In this document: in pieces, positions 53,218-62,613 of the stretch | Layout of the letters: every line of letters begins with the position of its first letter | Position numbering within the stretch: the first letter of the stretch is position 1 | Assembly (NCBI RefSeq): GCF_006542375.1 | Contig: NZ_CP038143.1 | Span: 1,550,001-1,614,000 of the forward strand | Reading direction: 5' to 3' | From: Oecophyllibacter saccharovorans | Lineage (GTDB): Bacteria; Pseudomonadota; Alphaproteobacteria; Acetobacterales; Acetobacteraceae | DNA: 64,000 bases | The notes under the pieces: model-generated | What the model saw: the letters and a program-made list of their open reading frames with translations, nothing else | Told to the model about the DNA's origin: nothing | The model's database searches: none | Translations under genes and position numbers: made by a program

Positions 53218-54111
53218 ATGACGACAGTTTTCCCCCAGAAATCAGCCCCCACCCCCACGATGGAAGGCACGCTGAGCGGCCTGGAACCCCATGAGGGCCA
53301 CCCCGGCCAGCACCGGCTGCAGGCCCCGGGCAAGGAATACGGCCATCTCTACCCCGCCAAGGTGGAGAAGGTGCATCACTGGACCAAACGCCTGTTCAGC
53401 TTCACCACCACGCGCGACCCGGGGCTGCGGTTTGAAAACGGCCAGTTCACGATGATCGGCCTTGAGGTGGACGGCAAGCCGCTGCTGCGCGCTTATTCCA
53501 TCGTCTCGGCCAATTACGATGAATACATGGAGTTCCTCTCCATCGCGGTTGAAGACGGCCCCCTGACCTCGCGCCTGCGCCACGTCAAGGAGGGCGACAC
53601 GGTGCTGATCGGCCGCAAGCCGGTGGGCACCCTGCTGCTCGACAACCTCAAGCCGGGCCGCAACCTCTATTTCTTCTCCACCGGGACCGGGCTTGCGCCT
53701 TTCATGAGCCTGATCAAGGACCCCGAGACCTATGACCGCTATGACAACGTCATCCTCACCCACACGGTACGCGAGCGTGACGAGCTCGCTTACCGCGACT
53801 TCATCGAAAGCGAGCTGCCCCGCCATGAATTCCTGGGCGAGGAGGTCAGAAGCAAGCTGAAATACTACCCGGCCGTGACGCGCGAGGACTTCCCGGTGCA
53901 GGACCGCATCACCAAGCTGATCGAAACCGGGCAGCTCTTCCGCGACCTGGGCCTGCCCGAGCTGGACCCGGCCCTTGACCGCGCCATGATCTGCGGCTCG
54001 CCCGAGATGCTGGCCGACACTGAAAAGCTGCTGGTTGACCGCGGCTTTGACGAAGGCAACATGAACCACCAGGGCTCCTACGTGGTCGAAAAGGCCTTCG
54101 CCGAGCGCTGA
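53218..54111 (+). CDS. fpr: Ferredoxin-NADP reductase
   Basis: 297 residues. FAD domain with RAYSIVSANYDEYMEFLSI (RxYS motif) and GPLTSRLRHVKEGDTVLIGRKPVGTLLLDNL; NADP domain with FFSTGTGLAPFMSLIKDPET and MICGSPEML; C-terminal YVVEKAFAER, as in bacterial subclass I enzymes. It exchanges electrons between NADPH and ferredoxin or flavodoxin, supporting Fe-S assembly and oxidative defence. The N-terminal 40 residues are an unusual extension. AGGAG precedes the ATG. gor follows after 57 bases, so both may be co-regulated redox genes. Confidence 0.93.
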   Translation: MTTVFPQKSAPTPTMEGTLSGLEPHEGHPGQHRLQAPGKEYGHLYPAKVEKVHHWTKRLFSFTTTRDPGLRFENGQFTMIGLEVDGKPLLRAYSIVSANYDEYMEFLSIAVEDGPLTSRLRHVKEGDTVLIGRKPVGTLLLDNLKPGRNLYFFSTGTGLAPFMSLIKDPETYDRYDNVILTHTVRERDELAYRDFIESELPRHEFLGEEVRSKLKYYPAVTREDFPVQDRITKLIETGQLFRDLGLPELDPALDRAMICGSPEMLADTEKLLVDRGFDEGNMNHQGSYVVEKAFAER

Positions 54112-54168
54112 CGCCCGGTTCTGTTTCTTCTGCCTGTCCTGCCCCCCTGAACCGCTGAGGTTACCGCC

Positions 54169-55653
54169 ATGTCGCATCCTTCCGAGTCTTCTGGAGCCTC
54201 CCCCTTTCCCTCAGCGGGCGCTGCTGCCCGCCACCCCCAGGACGGGGAAGGCGTTCAGGAGTTCGACCTGTTCGTCATCGGGGCGGGGTCAGGCGGTGTG
54301 CGGTGTGCGCGCGTGGCTGCCCAGCTCGGGGCGCGGGTGGGCATCGTCGAGCGCAGCCACTGGGGCGGCACCTGCGTCAATCTGGGCTGCGTGCCCAAAA
54401 AGCTGATGTTCTACGCCGCCGAGACAGGCCGGGCGATCGCTGACGGCCCGTCCTATGGCTGGAACGTCCCGCTGCCTGAATTCGACTGGCCCCATTTCCA
54501 GAAGGGCAAGGATGCCGAGATCACCCGACTCGACGGCATCTACGTCTCCATGCTGCAGAAGGCCGGGGTGATATTGTTCGAGGGCGAGGCGCAGCTGCAG
54601 GGCGCGCAGACCATCGAGATCGGCCCCTCCGCGCTGGACCCCACGCGCAAGCCCCAGCGCATCAGGGCGCGCCACATCGTGCTGGCCACGGGCTCGACGC
54701 CCACGCGTATCGATTTCCCCGGCAGCGAGCTGTGCATCACCTCCGACCAGGTCTTCCACCTCCCGGCCCAGCCGCGCCGCCTGGCGGTCATCGGCGGCGG
54801 CTATATCGGCGTGGAATTCTCGGGCGCCTTCCGCGGCTTCGGCTCGGACGTTGCGATCTCCTACCGTTCCGCCCATGTGCTGCGCCATTTCGATGACGAG
54901 CTGCGCCTGCGCCTTGAAGAGCTGATGGACCTCGCAGGCATCCACCGCCATCCCCACACGCTGCCGCGCAGTCTCGAGCGCACGCCAGACGGCCTGCGCC
55001 TCACCCTTGATGACGGCACCGAGCTTGCAGCCGACCAGGTGATCATGGCCGTGGGCCGCCACCCGGCCATCGCCGGGCTGGGGCTCGAGAAGGCCGGCGT
55101 GCGCACCGAGAAGGGGCGGGTGCTGGTCAACAGCGCCTTTGAAACCAACGTGCCGGGCATCTACGCCATCGGCGACATTTCAGACAAATACAACCTGACC
55201 CCCACCGCCATCGCCGAGGGCCAGCTGCTGGCCGAGCGGCTTTACGCCCCCCAGGGACGCTACTGGGACTTCAACCAGGTGCCGCGCGCCGTCTTCTACG
55301 CCTCGCCTCTGGCAACGGTGGGGCTGAGCGAGCAGGAAGCGGCGGTGGACCATGACCTGCTCATCTACACCTCAAGCTTCACCCCCATGCGCCAGGTGAT
55401 GCCCCACCGCCCGGGCAAGGCCTTCATGAAGCTGGTTGTCGATGAGAAAAGCGATGTCATCCTGGGCGCGCACATGATCGGGCCGGAAGCGGCCGACATC
55501 ATCCAGATCATGGCCGTCGCGGTGGTCAACGGGCTGACCAAGATCCAGCTCGACCACACCCTGGCGCTCCACCCCACGACGGCCGAGGAATTCGTGACCA
55601 TGCGCACGCCCACCCGCCGCGTGGCCAAAGGCACGGTGGAAGCCCTGGGCTGA
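54169..55653 (+). CDS. gor: Glutathione-disulfide reductase
   Basis: 494 residues. FAD motif VIGAGSGGVRCARVAAQLGA near 42-60, redox-active pair GGTCVNLGCVPKKLM, NADPH motif VIGGGYIGVEFSGAF, late FAD contact YAIGDISDKYNLTPTAIAEG, and the C-terminal dimer-interface HPTTAEEFVTMRTPTRR with the catalytic His-Glu pair. It reduces oxidised glutathione with NADPH. The GGTCVNLGCVPKK motif and lack of a lipoate-type C-terminus favour Gor over lipoamide dehydrogenase. GAGG lies seven bases before the ATG. The N-terminus has a 30-residue Ser/Ala/Pro extension. Confidence 0.93.
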   Translation: MSHPSESSGASPFPSAGAAARHPQDGEGVQEFDLFVIGAGSGGVRCARVAAQLGARVGIVERSHWGGTCVNLGCVPKKLMFYAAETGRAIADGPSYGWNVPLPEFDWPHFQKGKDAEITRLDGIYVSMLQKAGVILFEGEAQLQGAQTIEIGPSALDPTRKPQRIRARHIVLATGSTPTRIDFPGSELCITSDQVFHLPAQPRRLAVIGGGYIGVEFSGAFRGFGSDVAISYRSAHVLRHFDDELRLRLEELMDLAGIHRHPHTLPRSLERTPDGLRLTLDDGTELAADQVIMAVGRHPAIAGLGLEKAGVRTEKGRVLVNSAFETNVPGIYAIGDISDKYNLTPTAIAEGQLLAERLYAPQGRYWDFNQVPRAVFYASPLATVGLSEQEAAVDHDLLIYTSSFTPMRQVMPHRPGKAFMKLVVDEKSDVILGAHMIGPEAADIIQIMAVAVVNGLTKIQLDHTLALHPTTAEEFVTMRTPTRRVAKGTVEALG

Positions 55654-55659
55654 GGCCGC

Positions 55660-56850
55660 TTATTTCGGCAGCAGCGCACCCAGCCCCAGGGCGTGCAGCT
55701 TGCGCGCCAGGCGGTGGAGCAGCAGGGTGCGGGCGTAAAGGGCGCGGGCGGGGTTGAGGGCCAGGGCGCGCTTTTCGTAATCCACCGCTGCATCATACTG
55801 GTGCTGGCGGGCGTGATATTTCGCCAGGCTGTGATAGGTTGCAGCGAGGTTGGTGCCTTCTTCAAGCAGGGTCTCCAGCTCGGCGCGGCAGGCCTCAAAA
55901 TCCCCCGCACTGAGATAAGCCATGGCCAGGAAGCGGCGATAGGGCAGGGCTGCAGGCTCGCGTTCCACCGCCCTTTGGGCCATGCGCACGGCGTTCTGCG
56001 TATCACCCACCCGCAGCAGGCAGCGCGCCAGGGTGTGCAGCACCGCCCCACTTCGGGGGTGCAGGCTGAAGGCCTGGCGGGCGCAGGAAAGCGCGCGGTG
56101 GGGGTGGCGGCGGCTGAGCAGCTCGGTGCGGGTTTCAAAAAAGCAGCTGCTGCGGGCCCGCGCGCTCCACACCGCGTGGATGCAGCGCGCAGGGTCGAAA
56201 CGCCCTTCGACGATCTGGCGCACCGCGCGGCTGAGCTGGCCGGTGGACGCCAGGTGATTGGCAACGATATGGCCCGCGTAAGGCAGGCCTACAGGGGTGA
56301 CGGTGATGTCGCGGCAGATGCGGCGCATGTGCAGCAGCTCGAGCCTGCAGCGCGAATCATAAAAGACATAGGCGCGCCGCGGCTGGGCGATGGGCTGGCG
56401 CCGCTCGGTCACGAAGGGGAGGTGGAAGCTCTCCTGCCAGCGGTTCTCGCGCCGCATGACCTTGGGATCAACGGAATATTGCGGCCCCATGGCAATGGCG
56501 GTCGCCTGCAGGAAACGCGCATGGCGCAGGGCGGCATAAGCCCCCATGCTCGAGCCATAGGTGAAGACGTTGCGAAAGCCGCGGGTGCGCTGCCGGACAG
56601 CCTCCAGCAGCGCTTCCATCTCTTCATGCTGATACCAGCTGTTGTCGCGCGAGAGCACATGGATGGCATGCAGCCCGTGGCGGTGGAAGAATTCCTCCCC
56701 GAAACCCGCCCGCTCCAGCGTGTGCTGGTCGCTGTAGCTGCCGAAGGTGACGAAGATTGTCTCTCCCCCACCCATCCAGTCGCTCGGGTGGTCAGGCTGG
56801 CAGTGGCGGGCCAGCAGGAGGTCAGAACGGTAGAGGTCTTCAGTGGCCAT
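55660..56850 (-). CDS. Alpha/beta-hydrolase-like domain fused to TPR repeats
   Basis: 396 residues from the ATG at 56848-56850; a TTG at 56874 adds eight residues. The N-terminal half (about 30-215) looks like an alpha/beta hydrolase: a strand TIFVTFGSY, the nucleophile elbow GSSMG with Ser101, a strand AYVFYDSRCRLEL, and a late His in LPYAGHIVANHL. The C-terminal half (about 235-390) is TPR-like helical pairs (HRALSCARQAFSLHPRSG, then QNAVRMAQRAVEREPAA and YDAAVDYEKRALALNPARA). No signal peptide is seen, so cytoplasmic. Known relatives are annotated only as TPR proteins; the role is unknown, perhaps linked to polysaccharide handling. Convergent with gor. Confidence 0.7.
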   Translation of the reverse strand: MATEDLYRSDLLLARHCQPDHPSDWMGGGETIFVTFGSYSDQHTLERAGFGEEFFHRHGLHAIHVLSRDNSWYQHEEMEALLEAVRQRTRGFRNVFTYGSSMGAYAALRHARFLQATAIAMGPQYSVDPKVMRRENRWQESFHLPFVTERRQPIAQPRRAYVFYDSRCRLELLHMRRICRDITVTPVGLPYAGHIVANHLASTGQLSRAVRQIVEGRFDPARCIHAVWSARARSSCFFETRTELLSRRHPHRALSCARQAFSLHPRSGAVLHTLARCLLRVGDTQNAVRMAQRAVEREPAALPYRRFLAMAYLSAGDFEACRAELETLLEEGTNLAATYHSLAKYHARQHQYDAAVDYEKRALALNPARALYARTLLLHRLARKLHALGLGALLPK

Positions 56851-57061
56851 GAATGCGGGCGCGCCCACTCCCAATCCAGCAGTGTCAGGGCCCGTATTGC
56901 AGTGGTCAGTATTTAATTCAATTCAGTGCAGTGCAGCGTCGGGGCAGGCTTTCCGCCGATCTCGCGCCCCGGGCCCGGGGGAGAAAACCTGGCGGAAAGC
57001 CGCGTGATTATGTGCCGGGTGAACCCGGACCTGCCAGACCCGGACTTGCCAGCTTTCGGGC

Positions 57062-57517
57062 TTACCAGCCGTTGCCGCGCGGGGCGACCCAGCCATTGCC
57101 CGTGGCATCGCCCAGGCGGCCCTGCTCGATGGGGTCGCTGTTCTGGTAGGCGCTGCCGAAGGGGGTGAGGTTGGTGCCCGTCACCTTGTCGCGTTCCATC
57201 TTGGCGAGATGCCCCGGGTCAGGCCCGTTCTCGAACTCGACGGAAGGCGCTTCCTGGTAGCCCTGGGGCAGGCTGCGGTGGCCGCGGGCATGGAAATGCT
57301 CGCCGCCATGGCTGCCACCGCCCGTGGCGCCCAGCGGCGCCTGGGAGCCGTGCGAGGAGGCCGAGGCGCCATGCGCTGCCTGGTAGGGGTTGGAGAAGCG
57401 GACCGACTGCGCCCAGGCGGAACCAGCCCCCGCTGCGGTGAGCAGGGAGCCGGCCAGAAGGGCGCGTGACAACATGAAGGGAAGTTTCTGCACGGGGAAT
57501 CCTGAGGCGTCTTGCAT
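57062..57517 (-). CDS. Secreted hypothetical protein
   Basis: 151 residues from ATG 57515-57517, with ATG 57474-57476 as alternative. A signal peptide with core LLAGSLLTAAGAG and cut after SAWA is clear from either start. The mature part is Gly/His/Ser/Asn-rich (GGGSHGGEHFHARGH) and ends in repeats of the form GNGW. No cysteines follow the signal, no domain is recognised. The His-rich piece may bind metal. No good Shine-Dalgarno is seen for either start. A long inverted repeat lies just upstream at 57537-57571. Confidence 0.6.
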   Translation of the reverse strand: MQDASGFPVQKLPFMLSRALLAGSLLTAAGAGSAWAQSVRFSNPYQAAHGASASSHGSQAPLGATGGGSHGGEHFHARGHRSLPQGYQEAPSVEFENGPDPGHLAKMERDKVTGTNLTPFGSAYQNSDPIEQGRLGDATGNGWVAPRGNGW

Positions 57518-57850
57518 GAAAATATGAAACCGGGTCTGCCGCTGCCGATAAACCGTTAATCGGCAGCGGCAATAAAAAGCCCGGCGATAAAAAGCTTTGT
57601 GCCCTGTATGTATTGTAATCATGGCGCTTTTGCGCAAGGGGGCTTGTGCATTTCCCGCGCCTCTGCAGCAGGGTAGCTGGGGGAAATATGTCCCGCCTGT
57701 TGCTTATCTGCCGCTCTTCGGCCCCGCCCTGCACAGCACTGGAGCTGGGCCCGCTCTTTTCACCTCCGTGGTGCTGCGTCATAGTGGCTCAAGAGTGGTT
57801 TGCAGCTGCGCCTGGCAGGCGCCGGGCCGATGAACGGGAGTTGGAACAGC
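57518..57850. other. Divergent promoter region of the secreted-protein gene and aroG
   Basis: 333 bases without a gene. Besides the inverted repeat at 57537-57571, it has a small inverted repeat GCGCTTTTGCGC (57624-57635) and, on the minus strand, TACAAT (57611-57616) as a possible -10. The aroG ribosome site GGGAG lies 11 bases before its ATG. No attenuator-like leader peptide was found. Confidence 0.4.
57537..57571. promoter_or_regulatory. 13-bp perfect inverted repeat between the secreted-protein gene and aroG
   Basis: TGCCGCTGCCGAT (57537-57549) and ATCGGCAGCGGCA (57559-57571) are perfect arms around nine bases. In minus-strand RNA it would be a stable hairpin ending 20 bases before the start codon of the secreted protein, so it could govern translation or early termination. 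Two copies of a CTTTTTAT(C/T)GCCG-type element lie beside it. Confidence 0.6.
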
Positions 57851-59266
57851 ATGCAGTCTTCAGCAGCCCCTGCGGGCACCGCCAGTGAGCCCGCGGCCAG
57901 GGAAACGGCCCCACGCGGCTGGTCGCCTGCCAGCTGGCGGAACTTTCCCATCCGCCAGGCCCCGAGCTACGGGGAGCAGGCGGCGCTGGAGGCGGTCGAG
58001 AAGCGCCTTTCCACCTATCCGCCGCTCGTTTTCGCAGGCGAGGCCCGCCGGCTCAAGCGCCGCCTGGCCGCAGCGGGGCGGGGGGAGGCCTTCGTGCTGC
58101 AGGGCGGCCCCTGCGCTGAAAGCTTCGCTGATTTCAGCGGCAATTTCGTGCGCGACACCTTCCGCGTCCTGCTGCAGATGGCCGTCGTGCTGACCTATGG
58201 GGCCAAGGTGCCCGTGGTCAAGATCGGCCGCCTGGCAGGCCAGTTCGCCAAGCCCCGCTCTTCGGATGTGGAGGTGCGCGACGGCGTGGAGCTGCCCTGC
58301 TACCGCGGCGACATCATCAATGACCCGGCCTTCACCGCAGCCTCCCGCACCCCGGCGCCCGAGCGGATGGAGACGGGCTATTTCCAGTCGGCCGCCACGC
58401 TCAACCTGCTGCGCGCCTTCTCTCATGGCGGTTACGCCAACCTGCATGAGGTGCACCGCTGGAACCTCGATTTCGTCGGCCGCACCCCTCTGGCTGACCG
58501 CTACCGTGCGCTTGCGCGCCGCATCGACGAGACCCTGGCTTTTCTCAATGCCTGCGGCATCAGCCAGGCCGCCCCCCAGCTGGACGAAACCGAATTCTAC
58601 ACCTCCCATGAAGCCCTGCTGCTGCCTTATGAGCAGGCGCTGACCCGCATCGACAGCACCACAGGCGCCCATTACGACTGCTCGGGCCATTTCCTGTGGA
58701 TCGGCGACCGCACCCGCCAGCCGGACGGGGCGCATGTGGAGTTCCTGCGCGGCGTGCGCAACCCGATCGGCATCAAGGTCGGCCCCACCACCACCGTGGC
58801 AGACCTTGAGAAGCTCCTGGAGATCCTCAATCCCGCTGACGAGCCCGGGCGCATCACGCTGATCTCGCGCATGGGGGCGGCCAAAGTGGGCCAGCTCCTG
58901 CCCCCCCTGCTGGAGGCGGTACAGGGCACCGGGCGCTCGGTGACCTGGCTGTGCGACCCCATGCACGGCAACACCCGCAGCACAGCCAACAAGGTCAAGA
59001 CGCGCGATTTCAACGACATCCTCAGCGAGATCGTGGGCTTTTTCGACGTGTTCGAGCGCGCAGGCCTGCGTCCGGGCGGCGTGCATTTCGAGATGACGGG
59101 CCAGGATGTCACTGAATGCGTGGGCGGGGCCAACGGCCTGACGGACGCGGATCTGAGCGCACGCTACGAGACCTTCTGCGACCCGCGCCTCAACGCGGCG
59201 CAGTCGCTGGAGATGGCCTTCCGCCTGGCTGACATCCTGGGCGCAAGCGGGCTTTACGCCTCCTGA
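57851..59266 (+). CDS. 3-deoxy-7-phosphoheptulonate synthase, class II
   Basis: 471 residues from the ATG at 57851 (GGGAG upstream); ATG 57830 is possible. Class II (plant/Mycobacterium type) DAHP synthase joining PEP and erythrose 4-phosphate, the first step to aromatic amino acids. Family blocks: [15 protein letters not shown] (metal Cys), [78 protein letters not shown] split across two strands, LCDPMHGNT (metal His) and [12 protein letters not shown]. No ACT domain is present. pncB follows after 39 bases. Confidence 0.95.
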   Translation: MQSSAAPAGTASEPAARETAPRGWSPASWRNFPIRQAPSYGEQAALEAVEKRLSTYPPLVFAGEARRLKRRLAAAGRGEAFVLQGGPCAESFADFSGNFVRDTFRVLLQMAVVLTYGAKVPVVKIGRLAGQFAKPRSSDVEVRDGVELPCYRGDIINDPAFTAASRTPAPERMETGYFQSAATLNLLRAFSHGGYANLHEVHRWNLDFVGRTPLADRYRALARRIDETLAFLNACGISQAAPQLDETEFYTSHEALLLPYEQALTRIDSTTGAHYDCSGHFLWIGDRTRQPDGAHVEFLRGVRNPIGIKVGPTTTVADLEKLLEILNPADEPGRITLISRMGAAKVGQLLPPLLEAVQGTGRSVTWLCDPMHGNTRSTANKVKTRDFNDILSEIVGFFDVFERAGLRPGGVHFEMTGQDVTECVGGANGLTDADLSARYETFCDPRLNAAQSLEMAFRLADILGASGLYAS

Positions 59267-59305
59267 GCGGGGCACACATCTATATGCCAGGCAGGAGGTG
59301 AGCGC

Positions 59306-60586
59306 GTGACCCAGAACAGCAATGAGGGCAACGGGGGCAAGGAAGGGGCGGCACTCCAATCGGACCCCCAGAAGACCCCGACCCTGGCGCAGGAGGTGAT
59401 CGCCCAGGTTGGCGGCCGGGACCAGGCGGCGCTGACCACGCTGGAGGAAGGCAACATCGCAGGCCGGGTGGACAGCTACTTCATCCGCACCCGCGACGTG
59501 GTGCGCCATTACGGCGATTGCGAGGTCACCTACGCCGTCTTCCTCCGCCGCCCGGTGATCTCAGCCTGCGGTCTGGCCCAGGCCTGGCTGCGCAACGTGG
59601 CGCGTGCCGGAAACTTCCAGGTCGATATCCGCGAAATCTATCCCGAAGGCAGCTGGGTCGGCGCGGGCGAGCCGCTTTTCTACCTCAGCGGCTCATTCGC
59701 TGCCCTGGCCCCGCTTGAGACCATGCTGCTGCAGAAGCTGGGCGCCACCTGCGTTGCCGCCCACAACGCCTACCAGATGGCCATGGCCCTGCCCGAAACG
59801 CCCTTCCTGGCGATGGACGCCCGCCACTGCACCGGCATGGAGATGCAGGAGCAGATGGCTTACGGTGCTGCCGTGGGCTCGCGCGCAGCCCAGCGGGAAG
59901 GGGCAGTGGGCTTCATCGGCAATGCCAATGACCACACGGCCCCCTTCTTCGGCCTCACCAAGGGGCTGGGCACGATGCCCCATGCGCTGATCGGCTACGC
60001 AGGCAGCACTCTGCGCGCTGCTGAAATGTATGCCGACACCTTCCCGGGCGAGCCGATGACGGTGCTGGTGGATTATTTCGGCCGCGAGATCACCGACGCG
60101 CTGGAAGTCTGCCGCCGATTCCCCGAAATGGCCGCCGAAGGCCGGCTTTCGGTGCGGCTGGACACGCATGGCAGCCGCTTCCTCGAAGGGCTGGACCCCC
60201 AGTCCTCCTACGCGGTGCTGGAGCGGCGCACGCCCGGCACCATCCGCCGCTATCGCTCGGAGAAGGAATTGCGCTACCTTGTGGGCACAGGCGTTTCGGC
60301 AGCGGCCATCTGGCGCATGCGCGAAGCGCTGGACGGGGCCGGTTTTCCGAAAGTGAAGATCGTCGCCTCTTCAGGCTTTTCAGTGGCCAAATGCGTTGCG
60401 ATGCAGGACGCCAACGCCCCGGTGGACGTGGTGGGCACAGGCTCCTTCCTGCCCGAAACCTGGGCTGAGACCTATGCGACGGCCGACATCGTCTCCTATA
60501 ACGGGCAACCGCGCGTCAAGGTGGGGCGCGAGTTCCTGCTCAAGAACCTCCAGGAAAGCCAATCTCAGGAAAGTAACAAGGCATGA
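59306..60586 (+). CDS. pncB: Nicotinate phosphoribosyltransferase
   Basis: 426 residues, GTG start with AGGAGG seven bases upstream. It recycles nicotinate to nicotinate mononucleotide with PRPP and ATP. Seen: ALTTLEEGNIAGRVDSYF at the N-terminus, ALPETPFLAMDARHCTGMEMQ, GNANDHTAPFFGL, VLVDYFGREITDALEVC, SVRLDTHGSRFLEGLD (PRPP-site Asp), KIVASSGFSVAKC and DVVGTGSFLPE. This is the type lacking the usual catalytic His-containing segment of E. coli PncB, and is close to the NAPRT branch of alphaproteobacteria. The stop overlaps the next gene's start as ATGA. Confidence 0.88.
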   Translation: MTQNSNEGNGGKEGAALQSDPQKTPTLAQEVIAQVGGRDQAALTTLEEGNIAGRVDSYFIRTRDVVRHYGDCEVTYAVFLRRPVISACGLAQAWLRNVARAGNFQVDIREIYPEGSWVGAGEPLFYLSGSFAALAPLETMLLQKLGATCVAAHNAYQMAMALPETPFLAMDARHCTGMEMQEQMAYGAAVGSRAAQREGAVGFIGNANDHTAPFFGLTKGLGTMPHALIGYAGSTLRAAEMYADTFPGEPMTVLVDYFGREITDALEVCRRFPEMAAEGRLSVRLDTHGSRFLEGLDPQSSYAVLERRTPGTIRRYRSEKELRYLVGTGVSAAAIWRMREALDGAGFPKVKIVASSGFSVAKCVAMQDANAPVDVVGTGSFLPETWAETYATADIVSYNGQPRVKVGREFLLKNLQESQSQESNKA

Positions 60587-61230
60587 GCGACAAGAATGCG
60601 GGCCGCACGGCGTCCGGGGACAAACAGGACAAGATCATCGACGTCGAATCCGTCGAGGTGGCGCCTGCCGACATCCTGCCTGCCGATGAGGTGAACGGCG
60701 AACCCTCCGACATCCCCAAGGGCTGGGTGGTGCGCATCATCGACCAGTCCAACCCAGACGCGCCTGACGACGAGCGCATCGAGGAGGTGCGGGGCTTCCA
60801 TGACCTGGCCCATGCCAACGCCTTTGCGCGCGCCTATGTGCGCGACAGCGTCGAGCGCTCCCGCGTGCCCGGCGCCACGCCCAAGGAGACGCTCGACAGC
60901 TGGCTTGCCTTCGGTGAAAACGCCGATGTGCCTGACGCAGGCGAGGACGGGTGGAAGTCGAGCTCGGAGCTCAATGATTTCGTCACCGAGCCTGCAACGC
61001 CGATGGAGCGTGACTGGCGCGCGCTGGACCCCCGCCGCCTGGTTGACGAGGCGGATGCGGTGGGTGCCGAAGCCTTCCAGCACCCCACTGAAGACGAGGA
61101 CGACCTTGATGACGACGAGCTGATCGAGATCATCCGCCACCGTCATGAAAATGGCGGGCATGAGAGCGGGAACCACAACGGGCATGACCACAGCGCTCAT
61201 GGCCACGATCACGACCACGGTGCGGGCTGA
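60583..61230 (+). CDS. Acidic hypothetical protein with His-rich C-terminus
   Basis: 215 residues, family not recognised. A charged N-terminus (1-45) leads to a small folded core (about 45-100, GWVVRIIDQSNPDAPDDERIEEVRG and FHDLAHANAFARAYVRDSV in two pieces). Acidic stretches (TEDEDDLDDDELIEI, about 166-180) precede a tail with many His in HGHDHSAHGHDHDHG-like runs (about 184-213), a likely metal-binding tail. It overlaps pncB by four bases (ATGA), so it is co-translated with it. A role in metal supply or in regulation of the NAD-salvage enzyme is only inference. Confidence 0.65.
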   Translation: MSDKNAGRTASGDKQDKIIDVESVEVAPADILPADEVNGEPSDIPKGWVVRIIDQSNPDAPDDERIEEVRGFHDLAHANAFARAYVRDSVERSRVPGATPKETLDSWLAFGENADVPDAGEDGWKSSSELNDFVTEPATPMERDWRALDPRRLVDEADAVGAEAFQHPTEDEDDLDDDELIEIIRHRHENGGHESGNHNGHDHSAHGHDHDHGAG

Positions 61231-61239
61231 GGGCGCGTC

Positions 61240-62595
61240 TTGAGCAAACTCCCCATGAAGCTGCGTTTCGCCCCGTCACCCACTGGCTCGCTCCATGTCG
61301 GCAATGCCCGGCTGGCGGTGGCCAATTATCTCTTCGCCCGCCGCCACAATGCCCCGCTCCTGCTGCGCATGGACGACACGGACGCCAGCCGGGGCCGCAA
61401 GGAGCATGAAGACAGCATCCGCCGCGACCTGAAATGGCTCGGCATCGAATGGGATGAAGAGGCGCGCCAGTCCGAGCGCACCGCGCGTTATACGGCGGTG
61501 GTGGAGAAGCTCAAGGCCAGCGGGCGGCTTTACCCCTGTTTTGAAAGCGAGCTGGAGCTGCGGATCAAGCGCGAGCAGCGCCTGCGCGCCGGCAAGCCGC
61601 CGCTCTATGACCGCGGCATGCTCAACATGACCGATGAGCAACGCGCGCGCGCCGAGGCCAACGGCAAGGTGCCTTACTGGCGCTTCCGCCTGAGCGACGG
61701 CTCCAAGCACTGGAACGACCTGGTGATGGGCGAAAGCTCGGTCAAGCTCACCGCCGTGTCAGACCCGGTGCTGGTGCGCACGGACGGCACCATTCTCTAC
61801 ACCCTGGCCTCCATCATCGACGACCTCGACATGGGCGTGACCCATATCGTGCGCGGTGAGGACCACATGACCAATACCGGCGTGCAGCTCGACATCGCCG
61901 AGGCCCTGGGTGCCGCGCCTGACCGCTTCACCTTCGCCCATCTGCCGCTGCTGCTGGGCGAGGGGGGCGAGAAGCTCTCCAAGCGCAAGGGGGCCATGGC
62001 GCTTTCCACTCTGCGCCATGACGGACTGGAGCCGCTGCCGCTCATGGAATATCTCGCCCGCCTGGGCACCTCGCAGGACCTGGTGCTGGAGCCGCGCGAG
62101 GCCCTGGTCGCAGGCTATGATTTCGCCCATGTCTCGCGCTCGCCCGCACGCTTTGACATGAACCAGCTCCTGGCGCTCAACCGCCGCGCCCTGCACGCCA
62201 TGACCTTCGAGCAGGCCCGCCCCCTGCTGCCAGAAGGCAGCACGCCCGCCTTCTGGGAGGCCGTGCGCGGCAATATCGACCTGGGCACTGAAATCCCTCA
62301 TTGGTGGGAAGTTGTTCACGGCACGATCGCGCCCACCCCCCAGCCGGGAGAAGCGGATTTCCTGCGCCAGGCCGCTTCCCTCCTGCCGCCCGAGCCCTGG
62401 GACGATCAGAGCTGGAAGGCCTGGACCACCGCGCTGAGCGAAGCCACCGGCCGCAAGGGCAAAGCCCTGTTCCTGCCCCTGCGCCTGGCGCTGACCGGCG
62501 AGGACGCCGGGCCTGAACTGGCCAAGCTCCTCCCCCTCATCGGCCGCCCCCGCGCCGAGAGCCGCCTGCAGGAAGCCGCTGCCCAGTCTGAGTGA
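61240..62595 (+). CDS. gltX: Glutamyl-tRNA synthetase
   Basis: 451 residues. Class I: HIGH-type motif FAPSPTGSLHVGNARLAVANYLF, RMDDTDASRGRKEHEDSIRRDL (in two parts), and KMSKS-type KLSKRKGAMALSTLR; an all-helical anticodon-binding domain forms the C-terminal third. Start is TTG 61240 or ATG 61255; the second gives the conserved KLRFAPSP. It lacks the long zinc-binding insertion. Alphaproteobacteria commonly have two GltX; which tRNA (Glu or Gln) this one serves is not readable here. Convergent with the KirBac channel, 18 bases apart. Confidence 0.93.
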   Translation: MSKLPMKLRFAPSPTGSLHVGNARLAVANYLFARRHNAPLLLRMDDTDASRGRKEHEDSIRRDLKWLGIEWDEEARQSERTARYTAVVEKLKASGRLYPCFESELELRIKREQRLRAGKPPLYDRGMLNMTDEQRARAEANGKVPYWRFRLSDGSKHWNDLVMGESSVKLTAVSDPVLVRTDGTILYTLASIIDDLDMGVTHIVRGEDHMTNTGVQLDIAEALGAAPDRFTFAHLPLLLGEGGEKLSKRKGAMALSTLRHDGLEPLPLMEYLARLGTSQDLVLEPREALVAGYDFAHVSRSPARFDMNQLLALNRRALHAMTFEQARPLLPEGSTPAFWEAVRGNIDLGTEIPHWWEVVHGTIAPTPQPGEADFLRQAASLLPPEPWDDQSWKAWTTALSEATGRKGKALFLPLRLALTGEDAGPELAKLLPLIGRPRAESRLQEAAAQSE

Positions 62596-62613
62596 GGCCC
62601 GCGCGTAGCCTGT

